This document shows positions 40,021-49,073 of a stretch of 64,000 bases of DNA, piece after piece (position 1 is the first letter of the stretch; every line of letters starts with the position of its first letter). The notes under the pieces were generated by a model, which was given only the letters and a program-made list of their open reading frames with translations, had not been told where the DNA came from and did no database searches. Both the position numbers and the translations under genes were made by a program. Source of the DNA: Terracoccus sp. 273MFTsu3.1 (GTDB lineage Bacteria > Actinomycetota > Actinomycetes > Actinomycetales > Dermatophilaceae); assembly GCF_000383675.1 (NCBI RefSeq), contig NZ_KB911821.1:806001-870000 (forward strand), in the 5' to 3' direction.

Positions 40021-40054
40021 CCGCTGGGCCCGGACATCGGTCCGGGCCCAGCGG
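40021..40054. terminator. bidirectional terminator
   Basis: Perfect 15-base arms CCGCTGGGCCCGGAC (40021-40035) and complement (40040-40054), loop ATCG, between the convergent OhrR-type and flavin-reductase genes. Confidence 0.78.
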
Positions 40055-40128
40055 GCTGTCGGCTCGTCACGAGCCGGGTGGTCGGGTGCGGGTCGGGGCG
40101 GATCAGGCCCGTCGGGCCGGTCGGTCGG

Positions 40129-40683
40129 TCAGGCGGCGGGCCGGTGGTCGACGAGGGCGCTGAGCGCGTCCTGCAGACGCCCGAAGACCTCCGGGTCGCC
40201 GAGCACGTCGGTGTCGATGGTCGTCTGCGACACGATGACCTCGTCGAGCACGACGGCACCGGCGATGCCGGCCGACCGACGGGTGTCGTCGTGGGCCCAC
40301 TTGCCCCCGTAGGGGGTGGGGGTCGCGCCGACGACGGCGAAGGGCTTTCCGGCGATGGCGCCCTGACCGTAGGGGCGGGACAGCCAGTCGATGGCGTTGT
40401 TGAGCACGGCCGGCATGGTGCCGTTGTACTCCGGCGTCACGGCGAGCACACGGTCGGCGCCCGCGACGCTCTCGCGCAGCTGGGCGGCCGTGGCAGGCAC
40501 GTCGTCGCCGTCGATGTCCTCGTTGTAGAACGGCAGGGCGCCGAGGCCGTCGATGATGTCGATCTCGACACCCTCGGGCGCCTGGTCGCGCAGCGACTCG
40601 GCGATGCGACGGTTGACGGACTCGGTGCGCAGGCTTCCGACGAGGACGGCGACGCGCGTGCGGGGGGTGGCAGCAGTGGTCAT
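40129..40683 (-). CDS. NADPH-dependent FMN reductase-type oxidoreductase
   Basis: This is a flavodoxin-fold enzyme reducing FMN or quinone-like substrates with NAD(P)H. It has 184 residues. Motifs are VGSLRTESVNRRIAE (FMN phosphate loop, about 15-29) and VTPEYNGTMPAVLNNAIDWL (about 83-102), plus GATPTPYGGKWAHDDTR. It starts at ATG 40683. It is divergent from a TetR regulator with a palindrome between them, so it is probably the regulated gene, perhaps for quinone or xenobiotic detoxification (inference). Confidence 0.92.
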   Translation of the reverse strand: MTTAATPRTRVAVLVGSLRTESVNRRIAESLRDQAPEGVEIDIIDGLGALPFYNEDIDGDDVPATAAQLRESVAGADRVLAVTPEYNGTMPAVLNNAIDWLSRPYGQGAIAGKPFAVVGATPTPYGGKWAHDDTRRSAGIAGAVVLDEVIVSQTTIDTDVLGDPEVFGRLQDALSALVDHRPAA

Positions 40684-40691
40684 GCGACCTC

Positions 40692-40711
40692 AAACGGACC
40701 GTGGTCCGCTT
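40692..40711. promoter_or_regulatory. TetR-type operator
   Basis: AAACGGACC and GGTCCGCTT are inverted across GT, with one mismatch in 18 arm positions. The palindrome sits nine bases upstream of the reductase start, in the divergent control region with the TetR gene. Confidence 0.75.
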
Positions 40712-40780
40712 CTATTCCCCCGCCGACAGGGCGCAGCGGGTCACCCTGCGCCGTCCGACGTCCGACCTAGGATCACGACC

Positions 40781-41374
40781 GTGTCCACCGAGCCACCGCT
40801 CTTCGACCTGCGCAGCCGCCCGGAGCGGCGTGACGCGGCACGCAACCGCGAGCTCCTCCTCGATGCCGCGCACCGGCTCGTCGACCGCGACGGCGTCGAC
40901 GCCGTGACGATGGACGCCGTCGCAGCCGAGGCCGGGGTGGGCAAGGGCACGGTGTTCCGTCGCTTCGGCAGCCGTGCCGGCCTCATGTCAGCCCTCCTCG
41001 ACCACGGCGAGGCACGGTGGCAGGGCCGGGTCATCTCGGGCCCACCACCCCTCGGCCCGGGCGCACCCGCCCTCGACCGGCTCCTCGCCTTCGGCGAGTC
41101 CCGGCTCGAGCGCACCCTCGTCAGCGGCGACCTCATGGTCGCTGCAGCCGGTCGCCACGGCCGGTCGCTGCCGGCGGTCGCCTTCCTCGTGGCCCACGTG
41201 CGCCATCTGCTCGCCGAGCTCGACGTGACCGGGGACCTGCCGGTCCTGGCCCTCTCCCTCCTCGCGCCGCTCGACGTGGCCTTCGTCCTGCCCCAGCTCG
41301 AGGCCGGCGTGACCCGCGAGCGCATCCTCGCCACGTGGACCGACCTCGTGCGACGCGTCGTCGAGGCCGGCTGA
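40781..41374 (+). CDS. TetR-family regulator
   Basis: The protein has 197 residues. The N-terminal helix-turn-helix is RRDAARNRELLLDAAHRLVDRDGVDAVTMDAVAAEAGVGKGTVFRRFGSRAGLM (about 16-69). The C-terminal ligand domain has no recognised family. Start GTG 40781 lies seven bases after TAGGAT (40768-40773), a TAnnnT -10, so the message is probably leaderless. It probably represses the divergent flavin reductase and itself through the palindrome at 40692-40711. Confidence 0.9.
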   Translation: MSTEPPLFDLRSRPERRDAARNRELLLDAAHRLVDRDGVDAVTMDAVAAEAGVGKGTVFRRFGSRAGLMSALLDHGEARWQGRVISGPPPLGPGAPALDRLLAFGESRLERTLVSGDLMVAAAGRHGRSLPAVAFLVAHVRHLLAELDVTGDLPVLALSLLAPLDVAFVLPQLEAGVTRERILATWTDLVRRVVEAG

Positions 41375-41377
41375 GCC

Positions 41378-42235
41378 TCACCGCCCCGTCGGTCGCTGAG
41401 ACGCCGCCGCCGCGCCGAGGTCGGCCGGCTGCAGGCGGTGCCGCGGCTCCGGGTCGACGACGGCCCGTTCGGTCACCGACAGGTCGGGGCCGACCCGGAC
41501 GAGGACTCCGGGGTCGAGCATCCGCCACGCGGGGTCGTCGTCGAGGCGCTCGCTCGCGACGACGACGCACGGTGCGTCGGCCAGGTCGTCGCTGACGACG
41601 TGCGTGCCGGCGTCACTGCGGTGGTCGAGGCCTTCGACGGGCTGCCGGCGGTCGAGCAGCCACAGGGCGTGCGTGTCGGGGTAGCGGCACGCCCACAGCT
41701 CGGTGGGCGTCGTCAGGACGACGTTGACGGCATACACGGGCAGGTTGCGGGCCACCCAGCCGAGGGCGCGCTCCATCCCGACGGCCACGTCCCCACCCGC
41801 CGCGGCGGTCTCGGCCGTGACGAGCGCGAAGAGGCGCTCGGAGTCGGTGTCGCCCTGAACCGTCGACATCGCGGCGCCGAGGTGCTTCTCGAGACGGGAC
41901 AGCCCCCTGACCACACCGTTGTGCGCGAAGAGCCGGCCGTCGAGCTCGAAGGGATGGGTGTTCTCGGGACGGGGCCCGGTGCCGGACGAGTGGCGGACGT
42001 GCGCGACGAACGTCGCACTGCGCCGTTCCATGGCCTCGCTCGCGAAGTCCGCGTCGTCCCAGGCCGCCAGTGCCTGCTTCTCCACGACCGAGCGGCCGGC
42101 CTCGTCGAAGGTGCCGAGGCCCGTGCCGTCGGGGTTGCGGTGCGACTGACGGCTCAGGCTGTCCGGGGCGTCGAGGAGCCAGAACGTCGCGGACACCCGC
42201 GCGCGACCGGCACTCATCCCGAAGAGACGACACAC
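41378..42235 (-). CDS. class II glutamine amidotransferase
   Basis: This is an Ntn-hydrolase domain that releases ammonia from glutamine. It has 285 residues. The start MCRLFGMSAG puts the nucleophile Cys at position 2 (exposed after Met removal). Further active-site segments are NPDGTGLGTFD, FVAHVRHSSGTG, NTHPFELDGRLFAHNGVV and QGDTDSERLFALV. It has no synthase domain of its own. GTG 42235 is two bases beyond the upstream pyruvate oxidase stop, so the two are co-expressed. With the glutamate-synthase-like protein two genes upstream, it could supply ammonia in trans, a speculative link. Confidence 0.88.
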   Translation of the reverse strand: MCRLFGMSAGRARVSATFWLLDAPDSLSRQSHRNPDGTGLGTFDEAGRSVVEKQALAAWDDADFASEAMERRSATFVAHVRHSSGTGPRPENTHPFELDGRLFAHNGVVRGLSRLEKHLGAAMSTVQGDTDSERLFALVTAETAAAGGDVAVGMERALGWVARNLPVYAVNVVLTTPTELWACRYPDTHALWLLDRRQPVEGLDHRSDAGTHVVSDDLADAPCVVVASERLDDDPAWRMLDPGVLVRVGPDLSVTERAVVDPEPRHRLQPADLGAAAASQRPTGR

Positions 42236-42237
42236 GG

Positions 42238-43959
42238 CTACCTGCTCTCCACGGCCTCCTTGGCCTTGGCGATGGCGAAGCCCCAGCCCTGGGCGAGCTT
42301 GGGCTTGGGCGGGATCGCGACCTCGTCGGGGTTGGTCACGACGTCGAGCAGCACGGGGCCGTCTGCGGCGAGGGCCCACGTGACGGCGTCGTCGAGCTCG
42401 TCGGCCTCGGTGACCCGACGGCTCGTCAGACCCATGGCTGCGGCGACGGCTGCGAGGTCGGGGTTGTCGAGCTCGGTCCCGAACTCCGGCAGGCCACCTT
42501 GCTCCTGCTCGAGCTTGACCATGCCGAGCCGGCCGTTGTCGAAGACCACGACGACGACGGGCAGGCGATAGGTCACCGCGGTGCGCAGGTCGCCGAGCAG
42601 CATCATCAGTCCACCGTCGCCGGCGAAGGCCACGACCGGCCGGGTGCGGTCGAGCGCCTGCGCCCCGAGGGCCATCGGCATCGCGTTGGCCATCGAGCCG
42701 AGGTTGTAGGAGCCGACGAGCCGACGCGTGCCACGCATCGTCACGAACCTGGCGAGCCACGCGGTGGACATGCCGGTGTCGCTCGTGAAGATCGTCGTGT
42801 CGGGCGCCAGCCGGTCGACGGCGGCCGCCAACGCCTCCGGCCGGATGCGCTCGTCGGGGTTGTCGAGGACGGCTCGGGCGCGCCCGAGGAGCGTGCGGTC
42901 GTGGTCCGGGTCGAGCAACGAGCGCTGACGCTCGTGCCAGCTCTGGTATGCCGTGCGCGCGCTCTCGAGGTGCCCGCGGTCCTCGCGTCGGCGGAGGCGC
43001 GGCACGAGCTCGTCCAGCGTCGACGCGGCGTCGCCGACGAGGGCGTGCTGGACGGGGGTGCGCCGGCCGACGTGCTCCCCTCGTGCGTCGAGCTGGATCA
43101 CGGTCTTGCCGGTGGGATACCAGTCGCGGTAGGGGAAGTCGGTGCCGACGAGGACGAGCACCTCGCAGTCGTCCATCGCCTTGGCGGCGGCGGGGTTGCC
43201 GATGAGACCGGACTGGCCGACCTCGAAGGGGTTGTCGTGCTCGAGGCCCTCCTTCGCCTTGAGCGTCAGCACCATCGGGGCCGCGAGGACGTCGGCCAGC
43301 TCGAGCACCTGCGCACGGGCCTCGCGCGCACCGCACCCGACGAGGAGCGTCACGGTGGCGTCACCGGCGAGGGCGGTGACGGCGGCCTCGACCTGCGCGC
43401 TCGGTGCGGGCGCCGGCACGGCAGCCGGTGCGAACGTCGCGGGACGCACGCCCTTGTCGAGCGCGAGGTCGCCGACGTCGCCCGGCAACGTCAGCACGGC
43501 GACGCCGCGCATCGACTGAGCCGCGTTGACGGCCTGCTCGAGCAGGTAGGGCAGCTGCCCCGGTGAGGTCAGCGTCTGGGACCACACCGAGACGTCGGCG
43601 AAGAGGGCGTTGTTGTCGACCTCCTGGAAGAAGTCAGTGCCGATCTCGGGGCTCGGCACCTGGCCGCAGATGGCGAGAACCGGCGCATGCGACTTCTTCG
43701 CGTCGTAGAGCCCGTTGAGCAGGTGGATCGACCCCGGTCCCACCGTGCCCATGCACACCCCGAGCGTGCCGGTCAGCTGCGCCTGGGCACTGACGGCGAA
43801 GGCTGCCACCTCCTCGTGGCGCACCCCGACCCACTCGATTCGCTCCTCCGTGCGGATGGCGTCGGTCAGCGGGTTGAGGGCGTCGCCGACGACGCCCCAG
43901 ACCTGCGTCACACCGGCGTCCGCCAACGAGGTGATGATGTGCTCGGCGACGGTGGTCAT
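42238..43959 (-). CDS. poxB: thiamine-diphosphate pyruvate oxidase/dehydrogenase (PoxB type)
   Basis: PoxB-type enzymes decarboxylate pyruvate to acetate and CO2, passing electrons to quinone (or oxygen). This one has 573 residues. The ThDP-binding N-domain has WVGVRHEEVAAFAVSAQAQLTG (catalytic Glu in HEE) and MGTVGPGSIHLLNGLYDA. The central FAD-type domain follows. The C-domain carries GDGGLMMLLGDLRTAVTYRL...VFDN, the diphosphate/magnesium motif. ATG 43959 overlaps the stop of the FMN protein gene (ATGA). Quinone use is inferred from the family; acetolactate-synthase-like activity is less likely. Confidence 0.9.
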   Translation of the reverse strand: MTTVAEHIITSLADAGVTQVWGVVGDALNPLTDAIRTEERIEWVGVRHEEVAAFAVSAQAQLTGTLGVCMGTVGPGSIHLLNGLYDAKKSHAPVLAICGQVPSPEIGTDFFQEVDNNALFADVSVWSQTLTSPGQLPYLLEQAVNAAQSMRGVAVLTLPGDVGDLALDKGVRPATFAPAAVPAPAPSAQVEAAVTALAGDATVTLLVGCGAREARAQVLELADVLAAPMVLTLKAKEGLEHDNPFEVGQSGLIGNPAAAKAMDDCEVLVLVGTDFPYRDWYPTGKTVIQLDARGEHVGRRTPVQHALVGDAASTLDELVPRLRRREDRGHLESARTAYQSWHERQRSLLDPDHDRTLLGRARAVLDNPDERIRPEALAAAVDRLAPDTTIFTSDTGMSTAWLARFVTMRGTRRLVGSYNLGSMANAMPMALGAQALDRTRPVVAFAGDGGLMMLLGDLRTAVTYRLPVVVVVFDNGRLGMVKLEQEQGGLPEFGTELDNPDLAAVAAAMGLTSRRVTEADELDDAVTWALAADGPVLLDVVTNPDEVAIPPKPKLAQGWGFAIAKAKEAVESR

Positions 43960-45479
43960 GACTGCCTCCCGCCGAAGTGGTCGGCGCTCGCCGAGGCCCA
44001 GTCATGGGCCCAGTCCCGTGGAGGCTCGGCCAGCAGCTGCCCCGGCTCGAGCCAGTCGTAGAGCTCGGCGTAGGACTGGTTCCTCGTCGCCGACACGTTG
44101 AGCCGCAGGTGGTGGGGCGTCAGGCGCGAGGGATCGGTGACGCCCATGGCCGCCATGATCCGCATCGCCTCGTCGACCGTGGCCTGCTGGTAGCGGTGGA
44201 CGCGCTCGCTCTTGTCGCCGACGTCGAGCGCCCGCGCGCGGCGCGGGTTCTGGGTGGCGACGCCGCTCGGGCACTTGTCGGTGTGACAGCGCTGGGCCTG
44301 GATGCAGCCGGCGGCCATCATCATGGCGCGTGCCGAGTTGGTGTAGTCCGCGCCCTGGATGACGCGCTTGACGATGTCGTTGCCCGCCGCGACCTTGCCG
44401 CTCGCGCCGATGCGCACGCGGTCACGCAGGCCGACGCCGACGAGCGCGTTGTGCACGGTCATGAGGCCGTGGGTGAGGGGCATCCCGACGTGGTCCTCGA
44501 ACTCCAGCGGCGCAGCACCGGTGCCACCCTCGGAGCCGTCGACGACGATGAAGTCCGGCGTCGTGCCGACCTCGAGCATCGCCTTGCAGATGGCGAGGAC
44601 GTCGACGCGGGAGCCGACGCAGAGCTTGAATCCGGCCGGCTTTCCGCCGGCCAGCTCACGCATGCGGCCGATGAACTCGATGAGCTCCACCGGCGTGTGG
44701 AAGACGCGGTGGCTCGACGGGCTGACGCACTTCTCCCCCTGCGGCACCTGCCTGATGTCGGCGATCTCCTTCGTCACCTTCGCCCCCGGCAGCACTCCGC
44801 CGATGCCGGGCTTGGCGCCCTGGCTCAGCTTGAGGGAGACGCACTTGACCGAGTCACCGGACGCCTTGTCCGAGAAGGTCGCCGGGTCGAAGTCACCGTC
44901 CTTGGTGCGCGCACCGAAGTAGCCGGTGCCGATCTCCCAGACGATGTCGCCGCCGTGTTCGAGGTGGTAGGGCGACAGTCCACCCTCGCCGGTGTCGTGG
45001 GCGAAGCCGCCGAGGGCAGCACCCTTGTTGAGCGCGCGGATCGCGTTGGCGGACAGGGCACCGAAGCTCATCGCCGAGACGTTGAGCAGCGCCATGGAGT
45101 AGGGCCTCGAGCAGTCGGGGCCTCCGACCACGACGCGGGCCGGCTCGTCGGGTGGGTCGGCCGGCGCGGCGGAGTGCACGAGGTACTCGTAGCCGACCTC
45201 GTTGACGTCGAGCTCGGTGCCGAACGGGCGCTCGCCGTGGATGCCCTTGGCCCGCTCGTAGACGACCGACCTCGTGTCGCGGTCGAAGGGACGGCCGTCC
45301 CAGTCCCGCTCGATGAAGTACTGCTGGAGCTCGGGCCGGATGTCCTCGAGGAGGTAGCGCAGGTGTCCGACGACGGGATAGCGCCGCAGGATCGTGTGCT
45401 TGCGCTGGAGGAGGTCCCAGGCCGCGAGTCCGACCGCACCTGCCCCGGCTCCGCCGACCACCCACCTGCTTCGACCCAC
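43956..45479 (-). CDS. glutamate-synthase-like FMN-binding protein (GltB central-domain family)
   Basis: It resembles the FMN/iron-sulfur synthase domain of glutamate synthase without its amidotransferase domain. It has 507 residues with one N-terminal membrane helix (about 7-23, VVGGAGAGAVGLAAWDL). Typical parts are MSFGALSANAIRALNKGA, GAKPGIGGVLPGAKVTKEIA, the FMN region VVDGSEGGTGAAPLEFEDHVG, and a cysteine cluster AGCIQAQRCHTDKCPSGVATQ for a 3Fe-4S-type centre. GTG 45479 has GAGGAGG six bases upstream. It leads an operon with a pyruvate oxidase and a stand-alone amidotransferase. The substrate is not known. Confidence 0.88.
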   Translation of the reverse strand: MGRSRWVVGGAGAGAVGLAAWDLLQRKHTILRRYPVVGHLRYLLEDIRPELQQYFIERDWDGRPFDRDTRSVVYERAKGIHGERPFGTELDVNEVGYEYLVHSAAPADPPDEPARVVVGGPDCSRPYSMALLNVSAMSFGALSANAIRALNKGAALGGFAHDTGEGGLSPYHLEHGGDIVWEIGTGYFGARTKDGDFDPATFSDKASGDSVKCVSLKLSQGAKPGIGGVLPGAKVTKEIADIRQVPQGEKCVSPSSHRVFHTPVELIEFIGRMRELAGGKPAGFKLCVGSRVDVLAICKAMLEVGTTPDFIVVDGSEGGTGAAPLEFEDHVGMPLTHGLMTVHNALVGVGLRDRVRIGASGKVAAGNDIVKRVIQGADYTNSARAMMMAAGCIQAQRCHTDKCPSGVATQNPRRARALDVGDKSERVHRYQQATVDEAMRIMAAMGVTDPSRLTPHHLRLNVSATRNQSYAELYDWLEPGQLLAEPPRDWAHDWASASADHFGGRQS

Positions 45480-45725
45480 GACAGCCTCCTCGCCCGACGT
45501 GCCGCCTGCGCGGCCCGTGCTCGTTCGCCCCGGGTGCCCGCACGGGACGGGCACTCCGACGTTCGCGTCCACCCGCGACCTACCCGCGACGGTGGACCGC
45601 CTACCTGAGAGGTTCCTGAGCCGGCCGACCCCGCAGGAGACTGGGCGCGGGCTGGGCGCGCGCTGTGGGACCGCTCGCAGGCAACGCCCAGCGACCGTCC
45701 AGCGGGCGGGTGGATCGTCTGCGTC

Positions 45726-48700
45726 ATGGGCACCCGAACCTTGCGGGCGCCGGCCTCGCACCGTCCCGCGCGACTGCTCACCGGCCTCTACGCGCTCGCC
45801 ACCCTCGTCGCGCTGCTGCTCACCCTGCTGGCCCGACGTCGACCGCACCCGTTCCTCGCCGAGGGCATCTTCGGCCTCCTCAACGTGCCGGTGGCCCCGA
45901 CCTTCGTGTCGGTGGTCGCCCTCGCCCTGGCCACCCGAGCTCTGCTGGGCCGCAAGCGGATCGGGCTGTGGTTCGTCGCCGTCTTCCAGGTCCTCGGCAT
46001 CTACGTCGGGTTCGTGGCGCTCGTGCCGGCCGCACGGCTCCCGCGGACCGAGATGTGGGTGAGCCGCGGCGAGCTCGGGCGAGGACTCGACATCGTGTCG
46101 ACCCTCGTCGCAGTCCTGGCCCTGTGGTGGCTCTGGCGGATCCGTCACGAGTTCACCGGGCGGCTCCAGCGGGGCTCGTGGGGCCTCGCGTTCGCCGCGC
46201 TCGCCGTCGGTTCCGCCGTGACGCTGGGGGTGGCCTGGCTGCTCCTCGGCGCCGTCGGCGCTCCCCGCTCCCAGGTCGACCCCCTGCTCGACACCGTGTT
46301 CGCCGTCTTCGGGGGCGTGAGCCGCCGCACCCTCGAGCTCGTCCCACCCTGGGTCGTCGACGTCGTGGCGGTCTGCGCCGGCCTGACGATCCTCGCGGCC
46401 GTCACCCTCTTCCTCGCCTCGGCCCGCCCACGCAGCCGCTGGTCGCCGGACCGCGAGGTGGCCCTCCGCGGCCTCCTCGCCCGCCACGGGTCCGAGGACT
46501 CCCTCGGCTACTTCGCGACGCGCCGCGACAAGGCCTCCGTCTTCTCCCCCGACGGTCGGGCCGCCGTGACCTACCGGGTCGTCGCCGGGGTCTCCCTGGC
46601 CAGCGCCGACCCGGTCGGACACCCGGACAGCTGGCAGCCGGCCATCGAGGCATGGCGGGCCGAGGCCCGCGAGTTCGGCTGGGTGCCGGCCGTGCTCGGC
46701 GCGAGCGAGCGTGGCGCCCGGGCGTACGCCGCCACCGGGGGAATGCGGGTGCTGCTCCTCGGCGACGAGGCGATCCTCGACCCCGCGCGCTTCGACCTCC
46801 GGAGGGCCTCGCTCTCACCGGTCCGGCACGCCGTGGCGCGGGCGGCCCGAGCCGGACTCGAGGTCCGTGTCCGTCGCCAGCGCGAGCTGCGGGCCGACGA
46901 GGTCGCCGAGATCACCGACCGCGCCGAGGCGTGGCGCGGGGGCGAGACCGACCGCGGCTTCTCGATGGCCCTCGGGCGCGGCGGTGACGCCGCCGACGGG
47001 GACGTCCTGCACGTGACCGCCCACGCCGCCGACGGGTCGCTCGTCGGCGTGCTCTCCCTCGTGCCGTGGGGCCGCACAGGCGTCTCGCTCGACGTCATGC
47101 GGCGCTCCCCCGACGCCCCCAACGGCGTCACGGAGCTCATGGTGAGCGAGCTGCTGGCTCACGCCCGCCAGCTGGGCCTGGCACGGGTCTCGCTCAACTT
47201 CTGCATGTTCCGCTCCGTGTTCGAGGACGCCGAGCGCCTCGGGTCCCGGTCGCTGACACGCGTGGGTGCGTCGGTCCTCGGCTTCTTCGACCGCGTCTGG
47301 CAGCTCGAGCGCCTCTACCGGGCCAACGAGAAGTACGAGCCGGCGTGGCAGCCGCGCTTCCTCTGCTACGACGACGCCGTGTCCCTCCCGCAGGTCGCGC
47401 TCGCCGCCGGTGCGGCTGAGGGCTTCGTGCGTCACCCGTCGATCCGCTCCGTGCCCACCGAGCTCGACGCCGAGCACCTCGCGAGGGTGGCCGAGGTCAG
47501 CGCACAGGCCGTCGACGTCGAGGCGCTCGGACCGCGCCGGTCCGACCAGTTCCGCCACCGCGCCGCCGCGCTGGACCGGATGCGCGAGGCCGGGATCGAG
47601 GCCTACCCGGTCGGCGCGGCGTCCGTCACGACGACACCGATCGCGGCCCTCGGGCCCGACGCCTGGGAGGTCCCCCGTCCCGTGTCCGTCGTAGGACGGG
47701 TGCGGGAGGTTCGCGACCACGGCGGCGTCGCCTTCGTCACCCTCGTCGACGGGGAGGCACGGCTCCAGGTGGTCCTCGACGCTGCCCGCCTCGGGCGGAC
47801 CTGCCTCGACCGGCTCACCTCGTACGTCGACGTCGGCGACCTCGTTCGCGTCGGCGGCACGCCGGGCCGCTCCCGCACCGGCACCCCGAGCCTGCTCGCC
47901 GACGACTGGCGGATGGAGGCCAAGTGCCTGCATCCCCTTCCCTTCCGGGCCTTCGAGGACCCGGCCGCCCGGGCGCGCCGGCGCTCGACCGACCTGCTCG
48001 TCCACCCGCGCGACGTCGAGCTGCTCCGGCGCCGCTCGGCGGTCGTCGGATCGATCCGGAGGACGCTCGGCGACGCCGGCTTCCTGGAGGTGGAGACCCC
48101 GATGCTGCACACGACTCACGGCGGCGCGAGCGCGCGCCCGTTCCGGACGTTCATCAACGCGTACGGCGTCGACCTGTCGCTACGGATCGCGCCCGAGCTG
48201 CACCTCAAACGGCTCCTCGTCGCCGGGCTCGGTCCCGTCTTCGAGCTCGGTCGCAACTTCCGCAACGAGGGGGCGGACGCCACCCACAACCCGGAGTTCA
48301 CCTCGCTCGAGGTCTACCAGCCGCACGCCGACTACACGACGATGCGCCACCTCACCGAGCGACTCGTCCGTGAGGCCGCACGCACCGTCCACGGCCGGGA
48401 GGTCATCCCGCTCCCCGTCCCCAGTCCCGGACGCGAGGGGCCCGACGACGACAGCAGGCAGGGTGTCGACCTCGTCGACATCAGCGGCGAGTGGCCGGTG
48501 GTGACGGTCCTCGACGCGGTCTCCGACGCGGTCGGACAGCGGGTCACCGTCGACACCGACATCGACGTGCTGCTCGGCCTCGCCGAGGTCCACGGCATCA
48601 CGGTGCGCCCCGAGATGGGCGCCGGGGCCCTCATCGAGGAGCTCTACGCCGAGCTCGTCGAGCCGGTCACGGTGCTGCCCACCTTCTACACCGACTTCCC

Positions 48701-49073
48701 CGTCGAGACCTCGCCCCTGACCCGGCCGCACCGGACGGAGCCCGGGCTCGTCGAGCGCTGGGACCTCGTCGTGGCGGGGATGGAGGTCGGCACGGCATAC
48801 AGCGAGCTGACCGACCCCGTCGACCAGCGGGCGCGGCTCACCGAGCAGTCGCTCAAGGCGGCCGCAGGAGACCCGGAGGCGATGGAGGTCGACGAGGACT
48901 TCCTCCACGCCCTCGAGCTGGGGATGCCACCCAGCGGAGGCCTCGGGATCGGTGTCGACCGGCTCGTCATGCTGCTGACCCACAGCTCGATCCGCTCGGT
49001 GCTGACCTTCCCGTTCGTGCGTCCGATGAGCACGCGCCGGGCCGACCGCGAGACGAGCCCCGCATGGAGCTGA
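45726..49073 (+). CDS. lysX: bifunctional lysylphosphatidylglycerol synthetase/lysyl-tRNA synthetase LysX
   Basis: LysX charges tRNA with lysine and transfers the lysine to phosphatidylglycerol, reducing surface charge and giving resistance to cationic peptides. It has 1115 residues. Six to seven membrane helices (about 18-235) precede the MprF-like transferase domain (about 250-590, RDKASVFSPDGRAAVTYRVV, GVTELMVSELLAHARQLG, LGFFDRVWQLERLYRANEKYEP). An OB-fold anticodon domain follows, then the class II synthetase core (TFINAYGVDLSLRIAPELHLKRLLVAG, GRNFRNEGADATHNPEFTSLE, GLGIGVDRLVMLLT). The 246-base gap before it, shared with the divergent FMN protein gene, shows no clear promoter. Confidence 0.96.
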   Translation: MGTRTLRAPASHRPARLLTGLYALATLVALLLTLLARRRPHPFLAEGIFGLLNVPVAPTFVSVVALALATRALLGRKRIGLWFVAVFQVLGIYVGFVALVPAARLPRTEMWVSRGELGRGLDIVSTLVAVLALWWLWRIRHEFTGRLQRGSWGLAFAALAVGSAVTLGVAWLLLGAVGAPRSQVDPLLDTVFAVFGGVSRRTLELVPPWVVDVVAVCAGLTILAAVTLFLASARPRSRWSPDREVALRGLLARHGSEDSLGYFATRRDKASVFSPDGRAAVTYRVVAGVSLASADPVGHPDSWQPAIEAWRAEAREFGWVPAVLGASERGARAYAATGGMRVLLLGDEAILDPARFDLRRASLSPVRHAVARAARAGLEVRVRRQRELRADEVAEITDRAEAWRGGETDRGFSMALGRGGDAADGDVLHVTAHAADGSLVGVLSLVPWGRTGVSLDVMRRSPDAPNGVTELMVSELLAHARQLGLARVSLNFCMFRSVFEDAERLGSRSLTRVGASVLGFFDRVWQLERLYRANEKYEPAWQPRFLCYDDAVSLPQVALAAGAAEGFVRHPSIRSVPTELDAEHLARVAEVSAQAVDVEALGPRRSDQFRHRAAALDRMREAGIEAYPVGAASVTTTPIAALGPDAWEVPRPVSVVGRVREVRDHGGVAFVTLVDGEARLQVVLDAARLGRTCLDRLTSYVDVGDLVRVGGTPGRSRTGTPSLLADDWRMEAKCLHPLPFRAFEDPAARARRRSTDLLVHPRDVELLRRRSAVVGSIRRTLGDAGFLEVETPMLHTTHGGASARPFRTFINAYGVDLSLRIAPELHLKRLLVAGLGPVFELGRNFRNEGADATHNPEFTSLEVYQPHADYTTMRHLTERLVREAARTVHGREVIPLPVPSPGREGPDDDSRQGVDLVDISGEWPVVTVLDAVSDAVGQRVTVDTDIDVLLGLAEVHGITVRPEMGAGALIEELYAELVEPVTVLPTFYTDFPVETSPLTRPHRTEPGLVERWDLVVAGMEVGTAYSELTDPVDQRARLTEQSLKAAAGDPEAMEVDEDFLHALELGMPPSGGLGIGVDRLVMLLTHSSIRSVLTFPFVRPMSTRRADRETSPAWS

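Noticed and set aside
43956-46622. Minus-strand frame extending far upstream of the FMN protein start into lysX
   Set aside because: The part beyond 45479 is antisense to lysX; GTG 45479 has a strong GAGGAGG site and the conserved domain begins there.
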